Origin: Uranotaenia lowii
Taxonomy: Eukaryota; Arthropoda; Insecta; Diptera; Culicidae
Length of the DNA: 64,000 nt
Assembly (NCBI RefSeq): GCF_029784155.1
Contig: NC_073693.1
Span: 337,234,023 to 337,298,022, forward strand
Reading direction: 5' to 3'
A program made the translations under genes and the position numbers. This document shows positions 33,571 through 45,546 of this stretch, piece by piece (positions within the stretch are counted from its first letter, which is position 1; the number at the start of each line of letters is the position of its first letter). A model generated the notes under the pieces. The model was not told the DNA's origin and ran no database searches. It saw nothing but the letters and a program-made list of their open reading frames with translations.

Positions 33571-36500
33571 ATGACGAAGCTACCGCTTGTAGTATTCTTG
33601 TCTTTGATCGTTCTTTCCGCTTCAGAAACCGCACCATGTGATCTACCTGAAGATTTCATTCAAGAAATCCACAGCTATCAGCCAATTGTCGACCATATCG
33701 TACAGGAAATTGTTAACGGTCGTTTTTCCGGCCAGACTTGGGAAGCGCTGGCAGAGCTGACCGATCGATTTGGGCCTCGGATGAGTGGAACACAACAGCT
33801 TGAAGATGCTATCGATTACGTTTTGGGAGAGATGCACAGCGACGGTCTGGATAATGTTCACGGGGAGCCAGCTTTGGTTCCCCGTTGGGTTCGGGGGTAT
33901 GAACGAGCTCAGTTGTTAAAACCTTTCGAGAAGAATTTGCCACTCCTGGGGCTAGGATCATCAGTTGGAACTACTCAGAGTGGAATCCTGGCTGAGTTGG
34001 TTGTGGTGGAAAGTTTTACCGAACTAGAACAACTAGATGAGACGGAAGTGCAGGGAAGAATTGTGGTGTTCGCTCCCAAATGGGACGGTTACGCTTCGGC
34101 TGGCCGTTATAGATCTGCAGGTGCCTCTGCCGCTTCTAGGAAAGGAGCTGTGGCTACGTTGATCCGGTCAGCAACTCCCTTCTCTATTGGATCCCCTCAT
34201 ACCGGATCCCAAGTGTATGAAAAAGATGTTTTCCCGATTCCAACTGCCTGTATTACGGTTGAAGATGCTGAAATGCTCTTGAGAATTCATCGGAAAAATG
34301 TCACGATGAAGGTTCACCTTGTGATGGAAGATTATAATTCAGAGCCGAGCATGTCCCGAAACACCGTTGGTGAATTGCAGGGATGGATGCAGCGCAATAA
34401 CTCGGTTGTCGTCGTTACCGGACACCTGGACAGTTGGGACGTTGGAGTGGGATCTATGGACGATGGTGGCGGAATTATGATAGCGTGGAAAGCATTGACA
34501 TTTTTGAAGGCGATGGATTTGCAACCGAAGCGGACTATTCGCGCTCTTTTATATACGGCAGAGGAACAAGGCTTGGAGGGTGAACAGCAATATTTCGAAA
34601 GTCATTCCATTGAAGAGTTTAACATATTTTTGGAATCCGATACGGGCACTTTCGATCCAAGGGGATTCGACTTTGTGGGCAATCAGGAGGCAAGCTGCAT
34701 TTTTCAACAAGTGGCAAAGTAAGTGTTGGCAGACTTGAAATGGATTGATTAAAATAGGTTAGTTTTTTTCAGACTGATGACTCCTCTAAATGCTACTTAC
34801 GTTAATGCTATGGGGTCAATCGAAATGGGCCTACGATTTTTGGACAATGGCGTTCCAGGAGCTTTTCTGAACAATGCCAATGAAAAATATTTTTGGTAAG
34901 AGTTTTTTTTTCGTTACTGTTAATTTTTTTTTCCTCATTTAAAAATTCATTTGAGTCTCATTATCATATATTAACTTTTTTTTAGGCAATTGGAATTAAT
35001 ATTTTCACGAGCCTAATATTTAAATTAGTTTGTTCGTTCTTCTTTCAATTCTCTAGTTTCGAGTTTTCAGGCTTCCCTAGTTTGTCACTTACTCAAGCTT
35101 TAAGAGAGACCTTACCATTGAAGAGAATGTACATAAATACACCAAGGTTTTTTTACAGGGTTTTCAGGAATTAACACGGTTTTTGTACACGATTTTTGCG
35201 AATTAACACGGTTTTTGACAGAAAATAGTCCTTTTGGACGGGAAACACTTAGAAATTTTTGAAGTTGGGAATACCTTGGTTCTAAGAATAAGAACGTGAG
35301 ACATGAGACCTGAGGCATGAGACCTGTGACCTGAGACCTGAGACATGACATCTGAGATCTGAGACACGAGACCTGCGACACATCACCTGAGACCTAAGAC
35401 ATGAGACAATACACATGAGACTTGAGTTCTGAAACATGAGACATGAGACTTTAGACCTGTGACCTGAGAAAAAAGACTTGAGACCTAAGACATGAGATCT
35501 GAGACCTGAGACCAGAGACCTGTCACATTAGACACCTGAAACATAAAACAAGAGACATACGACTTGAGAAATGCGACATGAAACCTGATACCTGAGACAT
35601 GAGACATGTAACCTGAGACCTAAGACATGAAACATAAAACATGAGACAAGGTTCAGATCTCAGGCCTCATATCTCATGTCTCAGGTCTCATGTCTAATGT
35701 TTTATGTCTCAGATCTCATGTCTCAGGTCTCAGGCTTCATGTCGAAAGCCTCAGATCTCAGGTCTCAAGTCCTACGTCGCAGGTCTCAGGTCTCCTGCCT
35801 TAATTGACAGATCTCAAGTCTCAGGTACGAGTTCGCAGGTCTCAGATCTCAGATCTCATGTCTCAAGTCTGATGTCTCAAGTCTCAGGTCAATGGTCTTA
35901 AGTGTCAAGTTACATGTCCTATTGTTTCAAGTTTTATAGCTAAAGAATTTGAATGGTCTTTTTTATACGATTTTCGGGAATCAGCACCGTTTTTACATGG
36001 TTTTCGGGAGTCAACAAGATTTTTTTACGCGGTTCGTATATATCAGTGTAGAAAAATCCTTGGTGTATCTGATATTCCTTCTTTGCATTCTTAAAATTTC
36101 AGTTAATACGAGAACAAGTTCCCAAAATAAATTAAGATTCCAAATCTAGGGTTGAAACCGAATATTCTCATCAGATACTTACAAGTGCTTTTTTTTAAAC
36201 TAGAATGGTGTGCATAGAATAAGCTCATTAACTCCATGTCTGCTAGGAGCAACCCCCTGGCAACTTGACGTTTCCCATACAAATCGCGTGTGCCAGTTTT
36301 TTCTGGTTCTCTGGTTCTGTCAAATCGAAAATCGAGCTACTCAACATGTCGAAAGGACCCATATTGAAATATGTTTTCTGTTACTGGTTCAATAACTAAA
36401 AAAAAGTTTTGAAATTAGAACTTTTTTCTATGTTTTATGTGAAGTGAATCTGTTTTCAAAAGTTTAGTCTAAGAAAACGAGTAGAGCGTTAATTTGTGTG

Positions 36501-39500
36501 TCCTACATAAGGTATAAAAGTTCTGGACTGCTTTAAATAAATTACTGATATCCAGTAGTTTTTTGGGACAAGTTTACCTTCCACCGAAACTGTTGAAGAC
36601 ACTCAAGCACAATAAATGTAAAATACAACACAACCCTATCAAACATTAAGAGATTTCCCTAAAGTGCGATGCATATGAGCATTTTAAATAACAAAACAAT
36701 CACATTATCGCAGAACTTTTGCCATTTTATAGAAAAACTGTTCCTACACAATATATAAATCGGTAGAATATTGAACAAGATTAACAATTTTGGTTAAAAC
36801 TTTTTTTTATTCATTCAAAAGTTATGAATTTGCCTGATTCTCACTACATTTAATAGTGTGCCCTTTCCATATGCATGACTCGGAAAGTATGTAAACAAGC
36901 GGCACACATGCGACATCTGCGATTTTGAAACAGACACACGAAACTCGACCAAACTGTCAAGTTGCCAGGGGGTTGGCTAGGAGTTATGAAAGTAGATTTC
37001 TTTCTCGCATTACAATTTTTAATGTAGTCTTGAGAAAAAAAAAAGAATAAAAATGACTTACCTCTTTTTTTTATTTTATGTTGATGTGTGCTGGCGTCAC
37101 AGCATATCAGAAGTTTCAGGTGCTGTTCTCAGAATGTTCTCATCAATTCTACTACATTTTGGGCCTTATTCTGCGACGCGAATGAAGTGACTCGGAGTCA
37201 CATTAGTCGTAGTCACGTGACTATAGTCGGGGTATTCCGAGAGGCGACTCACTCACGGTGACTAGTTCATTGCCTCGGTGGCTTGATGTTCATTTTGACG
37301 TTCCAGAGGCAATGAACCAGTTTCATCGGGTTCACCATGCGAACTGTCAAACATGTAAGGAACATTCAAAGCAGGTAGTGTGATATTCAATTTCTTGGAT
37401 GACGTCACTATCCTGAAGTATTTTAAAATTGATACTGATTTTATGCATTTGTTATGCATCCAGCGTCTGACCCAAAGTAGGAATTAATTCTATATAAGTT
37501 TTTTTTAATATGCTCAGTGGAATTCAAATGGTCTATTGTTCTAGTTCAGGTTGAAGATTGGGATTTACATTTTTATACGTAATAAAATCTAAGATTAAGA
37601 TCGAAAGTTCATATTGGAAATCTAGATCAAAATTTTTCTTCTGAATTCCGTATTAATTTTCTGCATTTAGTATTCAATTCAATTTAAATCCAAATTTAAA
37701 TAGCTACATAATTTCCAATTTGAAGATCAGATTCAGATCTCAGACGCGAATCAAAATTTAACATTTTCGGATCAATTTAAAGTTTCGCGATTAACGTTCA
37801 TTGTAATTCAAAACTGAGACAGTTTTATATAACAATATTTCAGATTCATATTGCAAATTAGGATTCAGATATATCTATACATCTGAACTAGACACATAAT
37901 TCAGATTTACAGACTTCAGATTACATCTTAGGCACATGAAACCAGAGGCCCTCTGGCAAAGGGGTTAAGTTATAAAATAAAATACGCGCTTCAAAGATTT
38001 CGTTTTGTTCGTTTTCCGTTTATTTTTCGGAAAGTTTTTTTTCCGGTCAATAAAAAATGTATGATTTAAAAAATTCTTTAAAAATCCTTAAATTAACATT
38101 AGATTAAGATAAGTTTATGCGGAATCGATTTGCATCATCAAACTAAATTTTATGATTTCTGCACTACTATTTCAAACTAGAATTTCAGATTTTTTTTTCA
38201 TATAATTTTTCAGTTTCAGGTTTCAAAGTTCCTCATAATATATACCCCATATTAGTCATATTCCTTGATTTAATTAAATTAAATTTAATTTAATTAATCA
38301 AATGAAAAATAATTCAAATGTCATTTTAAAGTTATAAAAAGGATTCATTTTTCAATAATTCGCAACTTTTTTTTCCAATTCTAGTTGTTTTCAGTTGATA
38401 TCGTCAATTTTGATTATTTATGGAAAATGTAAGTTAATTTTCAATTTTTTAGCTCCTTTTTTTCAAAGTTCTATAATGCAAACGTAGCATACTTAATCAT
38501 TGCTATAATTCAAATATGTTCTCGAATTAAAAAAAAAACATGTGTCACCAATTATTAAACGATTTTAGTTGAACATTAAAAAAAACTATTTCATATATTG
38601 ATCGGATGTCATCATTGATAAAAAAATTGTGCCTGATAAACCCTATGGCAGTTGCAATCTAAATGATCTAAAATTCAGAAACCAAGATATGTTTATCATA
38701 AGCTTTGAAACAATCTCAAATTTTTATTTAAATATTTGAGTAATGCCAGGAATATGTTTTTCTTTGAATTATTTCTACCTGTAGTTTGGATTTAAATTAC
38801 AAACTGACTGAATAAAGAATTGAACATATATGAACATAGTTATATATACATACTAATATTTTTTTAAAGTTATTAATTTTTCAATCCATGTACTAATACA
38901 TATGCAAAACCGAAAATGTCTTACCTAAAAAAACAAGTAATTTTTATGGATTGACAGTTCGTTGAAGTTCATTCGAAATGACTTTCGCCCAACTTACGTA
39001 CATTCTAAGGTGATGTAAATCAAATTATTTTCATGCAAAATTTTTCACACTAGTTTTAAAATTTTAAGTGTAAATTTTATGCTGAATATTTTATTTTGTG
39101 TTTACAATGAGCTATAACACTCTTATCAGCAAAAAAGTTGATTTTTTGTATGTTTAGGTTCAAACTAATTTTTAACAAAAAATATATGCTTCACCTCCCA
39201 TTACATTGCATTGGTATTTACCGCTGTATTCATTTTCGATGAATCAAACGTAAGGAAAACAAGAGGAAGAACAAAACAAACAATAACATTCAAATTAGCG
39301 CTTCAAATCTATTCGCGTTTTCGCGTCGAGTTCCTGGAGCCGTACGGGAAATATGACCACCAATTTGACTCCTGCCTCCGGAGCCAGCACCGGAGTACAT
39401 CGGAAAAAAAAACATTCTAGCCAAATAGAAAAAGGTAAGTTTCCATCAACTACTGTAAGGACGGACGAAACTATAATTTAGTTGATTCTACTTCATTAGA

Positions 39501-41023
39501 TGCGACTGGATTCCAAGTAGGAACTTTCAACAGGCTAGAAGGTGATCGTCAGCGCGGTTTGGTCGTTTGGTCAGCGAGCGCAACAGTGTGGTCTTCCTCA
39601 GACCAAGTGGCACCCCGGACCACCGGAATAACATGAACAGGTGCTTTTGTCAGCACTCCAGGCCGCATCGAACTCTCCCGACTCGAATCTTGCTGGTATC
39701 GAGAAACACAGTGGAGAAGCCAACAAGGAAATGCTTTGTGGAAAATGAAGAACAGCAAGCAAATGTAAGTTCGTTAAATTTATATTAATAAAGTATTTAA
39801 AAAAATATAATTTTGTAAAATTATATCCGAAATCTCTTTCCTATGTGTGTGCATGCTCCCTTTAATAATGGCTCTAAAAATCATTCTACTAGGGAGAAAT
39901 AAAACAATAAAATTAAAGGAATAATTTGAATAAAATTGAAATCTATAATTCTGCACGACCCTCTTGAAGACCTTTCTGTATTTCAAACGAAGAGTTCAAT
40001 TTTGAGTATTTATTTCTAAAAACATTTACCCAAGAATACAAAAATGAAATCATAGAATTTAAAAAACTGCTTTTATTGCTTCCCTCTATGATTAGTTTTC
40101 AAATTTGGTCCTTTTTCATTGTTATTTTGTCAAAATAAAAAACCACTATCGATTTTTTTATGGAATTCAGCTGCTTTCTCCTTATTTCCTACCGAGTCAC
40201 TTGCGAAATAGGTTACGACTGCAAAAGTCACTTGCCACCGACTTGAGTCACGCCATTCGCCTCTGGGAATACGGTGACAGTCAAAAAAAGTTCATTCGAG
40301 TCACCTAAAGTTCATTCAAGTCACGGCATTCGCCTGCTAGAATACGGTGACTCTAAAAATCGTAGTCACTTCACGTCATTCGCCTCGCAGAATAAGCCCC
40401 TTTGTTTAGTTAGATTGTCTCCAACAAATTCTGTAAATATGTACAATGATTTAGTGATTTTGTTTACCATAGCCAATCTTCATTCGTTTTTATTATCGAT
40501 TCTTACCTTATTTTGTGAATCTACGGTTCCTAGCCCCGAAGACCAATTTTGGGATAAGGGAGCATTTGTTTATATAACAGATGATCTTGCTTTTCGCTTA
40601 CAAAATTACTTTTCTCTTCGCTCTCCAGAAAGAGCAACACACCTCCCTGTTGATCTTCGTGATAGCTCAAGTATCACAAATTTTTAACTTTATCAACGTA
40701 TCAACGACTTTTTGAAAAGTTTCAAGTTGTTTTGCTACCTATTTTTGATGTGAACTCGGATAGAATTTCTAATACACTGAATCTAAACACTAACAAGAGC
40801 CATAAATCAGCTTGAAAAATACATGAGAAATAAATTAAATATACAAAAATTCAGAATAATATGGGTGATGAACACAACTCTCTTTTCTTTTCACAGGTAC
40901 CACCATTCGGAAGGTGACAGTATGCTGGTGGAAGATCCAAAGAGCCTCGACAAGTGCACCGCTCTATGGGCAGCAACTGCCTACGTGCTTGCCGATTTAA
41001 GTGTGGATCTCCCCAAATCCTAA
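33571..41023 (+). CDS. Carboxypeptidase Q-like M28 metallopeptidase, paralogue B
   Basis: Paralogue of the gene at 26831-25261, with the same exon plan: 33571-34718, 34773-34895 (123 nt) and 40897-41023. It encodes 465 residues. A signal peptide (MTKLPLVVFLSLIVLSAS) starts at the first ATG. The M28 zinc-site motifs are complete: GHLDSWDVG (H285), SMDDGGG, TAEEQG, ESDTGTFDP and YHHSEGD, the last in exon 3. The first intron is 54 bp. The second is 6001 bp against 59 bp in paralogue A, and holds three TIR elements. Exon 3 is preceded by TTTTCACAG and supplies the last zinc ligand, so skipping this long intron is essential for activity. AATAAA follows the stop by 50 bp. Confidence 0.92.
35140..36065. 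mobile_element. TIR element in CPQ-B intron 2 (CACCAAGG ends)
   Basis: CACCAAGGTTTTTTTAC at the left pairs with GTAGAAAAATCCTTGGTG at the right, and both ends are flanked by TA. Inside, paired AACACGGTTTTTG / CACCGTTTTTAC blocks flank a long inverted array of GAGACATGAGACCT-type repeats. No coding capacity. Confidence 0.7.
35297..35922. repeat. Inverted array of GAGACATGAGACCT-type repeats
   Basis: About 350 bp of irregular ACATGAGACCTGAG repeats (35297-35645) are followed by about 270 bp of the complementary motif (TCTCAGGTCTCATG; 35652-35922). The two halves would fold into a long imperfect hairpin, in DNA or in the CPQ-B pre-mRNA. Confidence 0.8.
36250..36975. mobile_element. hAT-type MITE in CPQ-B intron 2
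   Basis: The ends are CAACCCCCTGGCAACTTGAC and its reverse complement (GTCAAGTTGCCAGGGGGTTG). The flanks carry a perfect 8-bp duplication, GCTAGGAG, at 36242-36249 and 36976-36983. An 8-bp duplication is diagnostic of hAT-like transposition. 726 bp, non-coding. Confidence 0.85.
37161..40400. mobile_element. 3.2-kb TIR element in CPQ-B intron 2
   Basis: GGGCCTTATTCTGCGACGCG at the left pairs with CGCCTCGCAGAATAAGCCCC at the right. GTGACT/AGTCAC motifs are repeated in both subterminal regions. TTT flanks both ends, possibly the target duplication. There is no recognisable transposase. A spliced gene-like unit lies near the right end (39353-39792). A single related end occurs at 24762. Confidence 0.65.
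39353..39636 (+). CDS. Spliced small open frame inside TIR element
   Basis: ATG at 39353 opens a frame to a GTAAGT donor after 39434. The acceptor TTCATTAG ends at 39499. The frame continues in phase to TGA at 39634-39636, giving 72 residues. Peptide pieces are MTTNLTPASGASTGVHRKKK and FQVGTFNRLEGDRQRG. The intron is 65 bp. A further open, basic stretch follows the stop, then AATAAA at 39787-39792. The codon content is GC-richer than the surrounding DNA. I do not recognise the protein. It may be a captured host exon pair or a chance structure. Confidence 0.3.
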
Positions 41024-41072
41024 TCCAGTTGGGAGGCTTTCTCTACATTAGAAGCACTTTATACTAAGTGTC

Positions 41073-41078
41073 AATAAA
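41073..41078 (+). terminator. Poly(A) signal of CPQ-B
   Basis: AATAAA 50 bp after the CPQ-B stop and 9 bp before the NOL8-like stop codon on the other strand. Confidence 0.7.
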
Positions 41079-41085
41079 AACAAAT

Positions 41086-41091
41086 TTTATT
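41086..41091 (-). terminator. Poly(A) signal overlapping NOL8-like stop codon
   Basis: On minus, AATAAA spans 41091-41086 and includes the TAA stop (41089-41087). If used, the 3' UTR would be only about 15-30 nt and would overlap the CPQ-B 3' UTR. Confidence 0.4.
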
Positions 41092-43107
41092 TTCGTTTTC
41101 CCTTAACCAACTTCAAACCACGCTTAGCCCTCATCTGGTTGACTATTTTCGTTTCGCGCATTCGTCTTTTCTTGAAAATCTTCCGAATGTCCTTCACCTT
41201 CTCGTCCCGATCTGCCTTAACATCAACAGCCGTTGATTGAGGGTTGACAAATTCGGTGAAAAACTTCCTACCTTCTTCCAGACGGGCGTCGTTTGGCAGG
41301 AAGAAAAGGGTTTCTTTCCAAATACCCTGCCTCGAGAGGTATCCGGCTTTCTTTTTCTTTTTCTTTGCTTCAGCGTTTTCTGTAATTTGGGTTTCTTCAG
41401 GCGCTATTTCTGGTTCTTCCTCCGGGACATTTTGCACAGCTTCCGCCTCAGAAATGTCGTAATCATCGAAGCTTAATTTGTTATCATCTTCATTCGGTTC
41501 ATCGTCATCTTCATTTTCTTCAAAGTCATCGTCATCGCTCTTTTTGCTGGATGCTCCAAACATAGCCAACAAACTGAATCCCGTTCCACTGCTACCGATG
41601 GCACTATTCAAGCCTTCCGAAACTTGATAGAACTTATCTTCTGTAACCTGGAATTCTTCCTCAGCCCGCACCGCTCGTTTAGCTTCCAGGATTTGTTCTT
41701 CCGTTAGCTTTTTCTTCTCCGGTTTCTCAACCTTTCGCTCTGCATTGCCCTTGACAGTTGCGGACGGATCAAAGCGTTGCATTGTTTTGGGACCACCAGC
41801 ATCCGTCGAGCCCGTTTTGAATTGGGATCGATCTTGAATTTCTTTGCCCATTACTTTGGACAAAATTTCCAGCTGCTTTTTGCGTTCCTGGTTTTGTGCT
41901 TTACCCAGCTGTGGCTGTTGTTGGGAGTTCGTTTTCTCCAAGGCTTTCTTCTTCCGGCGCCCAGCAATTTCGCTGTCGTCGTCGAGGAACCTTTCGTCCA
42001 GCTTGAACCGAGAATCGCCATTGAATTGCGTTTGCATCTCGAATAAACGTTGACCTTTGACAGCTAAAAGATAAATGACAGAAAAATTAGTTTTGATTTA
42101 ACTTAGATGAACTTGGAAATCACTTACTATTTTCAGCAAGTTGCCTCCGGAGTCCGAAATTTGCCCTGAACCCATCATCTTCCTCGCCGTCCTCGAAAAG
42201 TGCCAGTTTCGACTTCTTTCCAGGTTGACCGTCGTCTTCCTCACCATCATCGAAAACTATCTTATTTCGTTTCCCGGTCATATCTCCGGTCAGTGCGGCT
42301 TTTATGGCCAACTTCTGCTGCTCGTAAGCATCCGTTATCTTGCTCAAACCTTGCTTCCGCTTTTCGTCAGCCTGCTGCCCTTTGGAGTCTGGATCACGGT
42401 TAGTGGGAACCTTCCTACGATTTTTACTTTGATCGATCACCTCTGCCACCTGCCCAGTGATGGGTACGATTCTAAGTTTCCCATGTTCGATGTAGGTTTC
42501 CTGGTTCCATTTGCGAACCAGCTGATCATCTTCCGTCTTATTGGGCTGTTGACGCCTGTTCGGATCTATCGACGGTTTCCTTACCGGAGCAGGTTCTTCA
42601 TCTTCACTCTCCGAACTGGATTCGGAGCTCGATGATGCCACTTCCTTGGCAATCGTTGGCAGGGCCGGAAGTTCCTGAGGAGCTTCTTCCTTTTCGGGTA
42701 CCGATTTTCTGAAATTTACAATGATTTAAAACTACTGAATTCAAACGTCATAAATAATCTAATCACCTGTAAGGATCCAATGCCACGGCATTCTGTTTGG
42801 CCTGTTCGGCTTCTTCCCGTTCCCGCTTTAACCGATCCAGGAAGGATTCCCTGGCTTTGCTGACGTTAAGATAGACGCCCCGGTATTGTTGCTGTCGGAA
42901 CTCGGTCAAACACTGACGCAGGGTTCGCTCATCCAGTTCAATGTTTACGAAAGCAAACGTGTCCACCGGTGCCGATGCATCTAGCGGGTTCGCTTTGCTT
43001 TTGAGATCGATGGCTCGCACCGGGCCGTATGAACCGAACTCTTGCCGCAAATCCTGTTCGTTGGTTCCGGCCGGGATGTTACCCACGAACAACCGGTGCA
43101 GAGGCAT
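41087..43107 (-). CDS. NOL8-like nucleolar RNA-binding protein
   Basis: Likely homologue of nucleolar protein 8, called 'probable RNA-binding protein' in flies, which acts in ribosome biogenesis. Exons: 43107-42767, 42708-42128 and 42063-41087. The introns are 58 and 64 bp. Length is 632 residues. One RRM fills residues 3-80, with RNP2 LFVGNI and RNP1-like DTFAFVNIEL. The middle is acidic and serine-rich (SSSSESSSESEDEEP). Two copies of an F-D/E-DGEEDDG motif follow (KIVFDDGEEDDG and LALFEDGEEDDG). The C-terminal block has SRFKLDERFLDDDSE, then LEILSKVMGKEI, features I associate with NOL8, and a lysine-rich end with nuclear-localisation character. ATG at 43107 precedes the RRM directly; GTG at 43125 is an unlikely start. 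It is convergent with CPQ-B. Confidence 0.82.
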
Positions 43108-43680
43108 TTTGGAAGATAATTTCACACTTCACTCAATATATTCAAACTTAATCCCCGAGACCGATACGAAAAACCGGAATAATTTTTGTTTTTATTCCGC
43201 ACGTGCTCCGACATTTGAACAAAAACAACACGAGCGGTGTAATTTTCAAATGCAGCGTTACGAGGCGTTACTAAATTCAAACATTTATTTACCCAGCATT
43301 TCGGAGCTAGGGTGACACTAAACGTGAATAAAAAATTAAATTCAGTTTAAAATAATTTCAAAAAAAGTTTTATATTATCAAATCTTCCAGTTTTTAATAA
43401 AATATTTATTTGATTCACTAAAAACCGTAGTTTCTCGCTCATTCTATCATAAAAGAAAACTTTATCTTGTCGTTGATTATGTAGGTTAATCTAAGAGTTG
43501 CATAAGTTTAGGCGTTGAATATATCGATGATATTGAAATAAGGCCCTTAGTATTTCAGAATTTCTATTTTGCCTACATTATGCCAACTAATTAAAATTAC
43601 ATTACATTTGTTTTTTTTTTAAATTTTTTCTATTTTTTCTCAGTACCTACAACTAGAAAAAAGTATAAAGCTAAGCTCGA
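43108..43680. other. Upstream flank of NOL8-like gene
   Basis: No gene recognised; presumably the NOL8-like promoter near 43110-43320. AT-rich after that. Confidence 0.5.
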
Positions 43681-44354
43681 AGTTGAGCCTTCCGTACAAG
43701 TCCCGTGGAATCTTTACTAGCTGAGTCAGGCTGTCTGCCTTTTCGGCTTTTAGTTGTTCAAAGATTAGCACAGTTAGGTATTCGAATTGCGGAGAAAAAC
43801 ATCGACCAATGCCTGCTATTAATTGAAAGATCCAAAAATGTATTTTAGACAACCACAAACACCACGGTTCCTAGTATTTGTCCACTCTCAAGACTCACAG
43901 ATCGTGCGTGGAATGACAACCCACCAAACATCGATAACACACTCAGAAACTCCATTAAAGCAGGCAGTAGTAAGCGGGTCGTTCGTCCTAAGTTTCACGA
44001 ACTTATATCCAGGAAATATTCCACACACAAGCAGATATATACAGACGGCTCTAAAAGCCACAACAAAACCGGAGCTGGTGTATATATACCACCCAGAAAG
44101 ATTAGCCACAATTTACCAGCTGAATGCAGCATCTTTTCAGCAGAAGCATTTGCGCTAAATATCGCTGCTCAAGAAGTCAATAGAAATGAACCCACGCTCA
44201 TTTTAGCAGACTCAGCCAGCTGTTTAGATGCACTCCTCAACGGAATTTCACAACATCCTTGGATTCAGTCTTTAGAAAACCACATTCGGAACCTCAATAT
44301 AACGTTCACTTGGGTACCAGGACACGCCGGAATATCCGGAAACGAGGAAGCCGA

Positions 44355-45546
44355 CACTGAACCAAATTGGGTGATTAAATTTATAGGGTCGTTTTAATAA
44401 ATCTTATTAATCACAGTCAAATTTTAGCTATTAAATTATCCTTTAAAAAATATAGGAAAATCCAATAAATTGTATCTGCCTCACTCAATTGGTGAAATGC
44501 AAAGGACAATCCATTAATTATTAAACCAAATTGGGCTATGAAATTTATAGGGTCAATCTAATAAATCTTATCATTCAGTGTGTGATAGAAGCTAACGATA
44601 AGTCCATTACGAAATATAGAAAAATCCAATGAATTTTAGAAGCTCGTTATACCTAATAAAACATATATGAATTTCCTATACATTTCATCATTCTGAAGTT
44701 AGAACACACGTTGGCGTGCCTGAGTCGTGATCCGCATCAATCTCTGTTAATTTGTTTGGGAAACATAAACCCAGAAAAACGATTGTTCGTGTTTTGTGCC
44801 AGTAGTAATTATTCGCCGGAGGATTTTACCAGCTGAGTGGCAGCAAAGATAACTTTTCATCGCTGTGATATAAGCAAACATTTACGAACGTAAGTTAGAA
44901 AAGTGGAATGGCTGAACTACTTGGTGTTTATATTTCAATATCTATTCTAACAGGTAAAACAAGGTAAAATAAGGGACAGCAGCGGAGGAAAACAGATTCG
45001 AACTTTAGCGAGAATGCGCACGGTTCCATTCTTCGCCATGCACAGGTACCTAATTCATTTTTTAAAACATAATTCGTTTGAAACTTAATGCGGATTTTTT
45101 TTTTTCAGGAAACATAAATCCACCCGAACAATAGCACCCAATCCGCTGAATCTGGATCTATGTACCAGCCAGGATAAACATGCATCAGGCATGAAACTGC
45201 GTCCCACCATTCAGAACAAGTGTTTGAAGTTCAGTGCAGTGTAACTTTTTTAATATCTTGATTTGTTATAATAAATGTCTGAATCATATAATTTTGGTTA
45301 AATTTGTTTATTTGGATAAATAAGATGAGAAATAGAAATTAAATTACAGGCATATTTGATTTCAATGATGGAACCATTCATTACACTAGTTTAAATAATA
45401 AATCGTAATAATTTTCCTATCTATATCATTCATTGAAAATTCTGATAAAATAAATCATTTGTCTTGTGATAAAAAGTATTGGATTTTCCTTTAGTGCGAA
45501 AACACTAGAATTCCCAATAAACCTTATAGCCGGATTTTGTTCAGTG
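44355..45546. mobile_element. CACTG-ended TIR element inserted in LINE RNase H region
   Basis: CACTGAACCAAATTGGG at the left pairs imperfectly with the right end (AAAATCCGG...TTCAGTG read in reverse complement). A second copy of the subterminal CCAAATTGGG-CTATGAAATT block lies at about 44525-44580. GA flanks both ends, and the interrupted LINE frame (GNEEAD...) makes the borders clear. CACTR ends with a 2-3-bp duplication suggest the EnSpm/CACTA superfamily (inference). There is no transposase; the centre carries a spliced gene-like unit. Confidence 0.65.
44954..45244 (+). CDS. Spliced small open frame inside the CACTG element
   Basis: Three exon-like blocks. Block one ends with a GTAAGT donor at 44890. 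Block two is 44954-45045 (acceptor TTCTAACAG, donor GGTACC-type). Block three starts at 45109 (acceptor TTTTTTTTTTCAG) and stops at TAA 45242-45244. The frame is open from the acceptor of block two through the 63-bp intron to the stop. From ATG at 45014 it gives 55 residues; pieces are MRTVPFFAMHRKHKSTR and GMKLRPTIQNKCLKF. AATAAA follows at 45270-45275. The peptide is basic and has no recognised domain. Intact frame, splice sites and poly(A) signal together make this the best of the minigene candidates. Confidence 0.35.
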
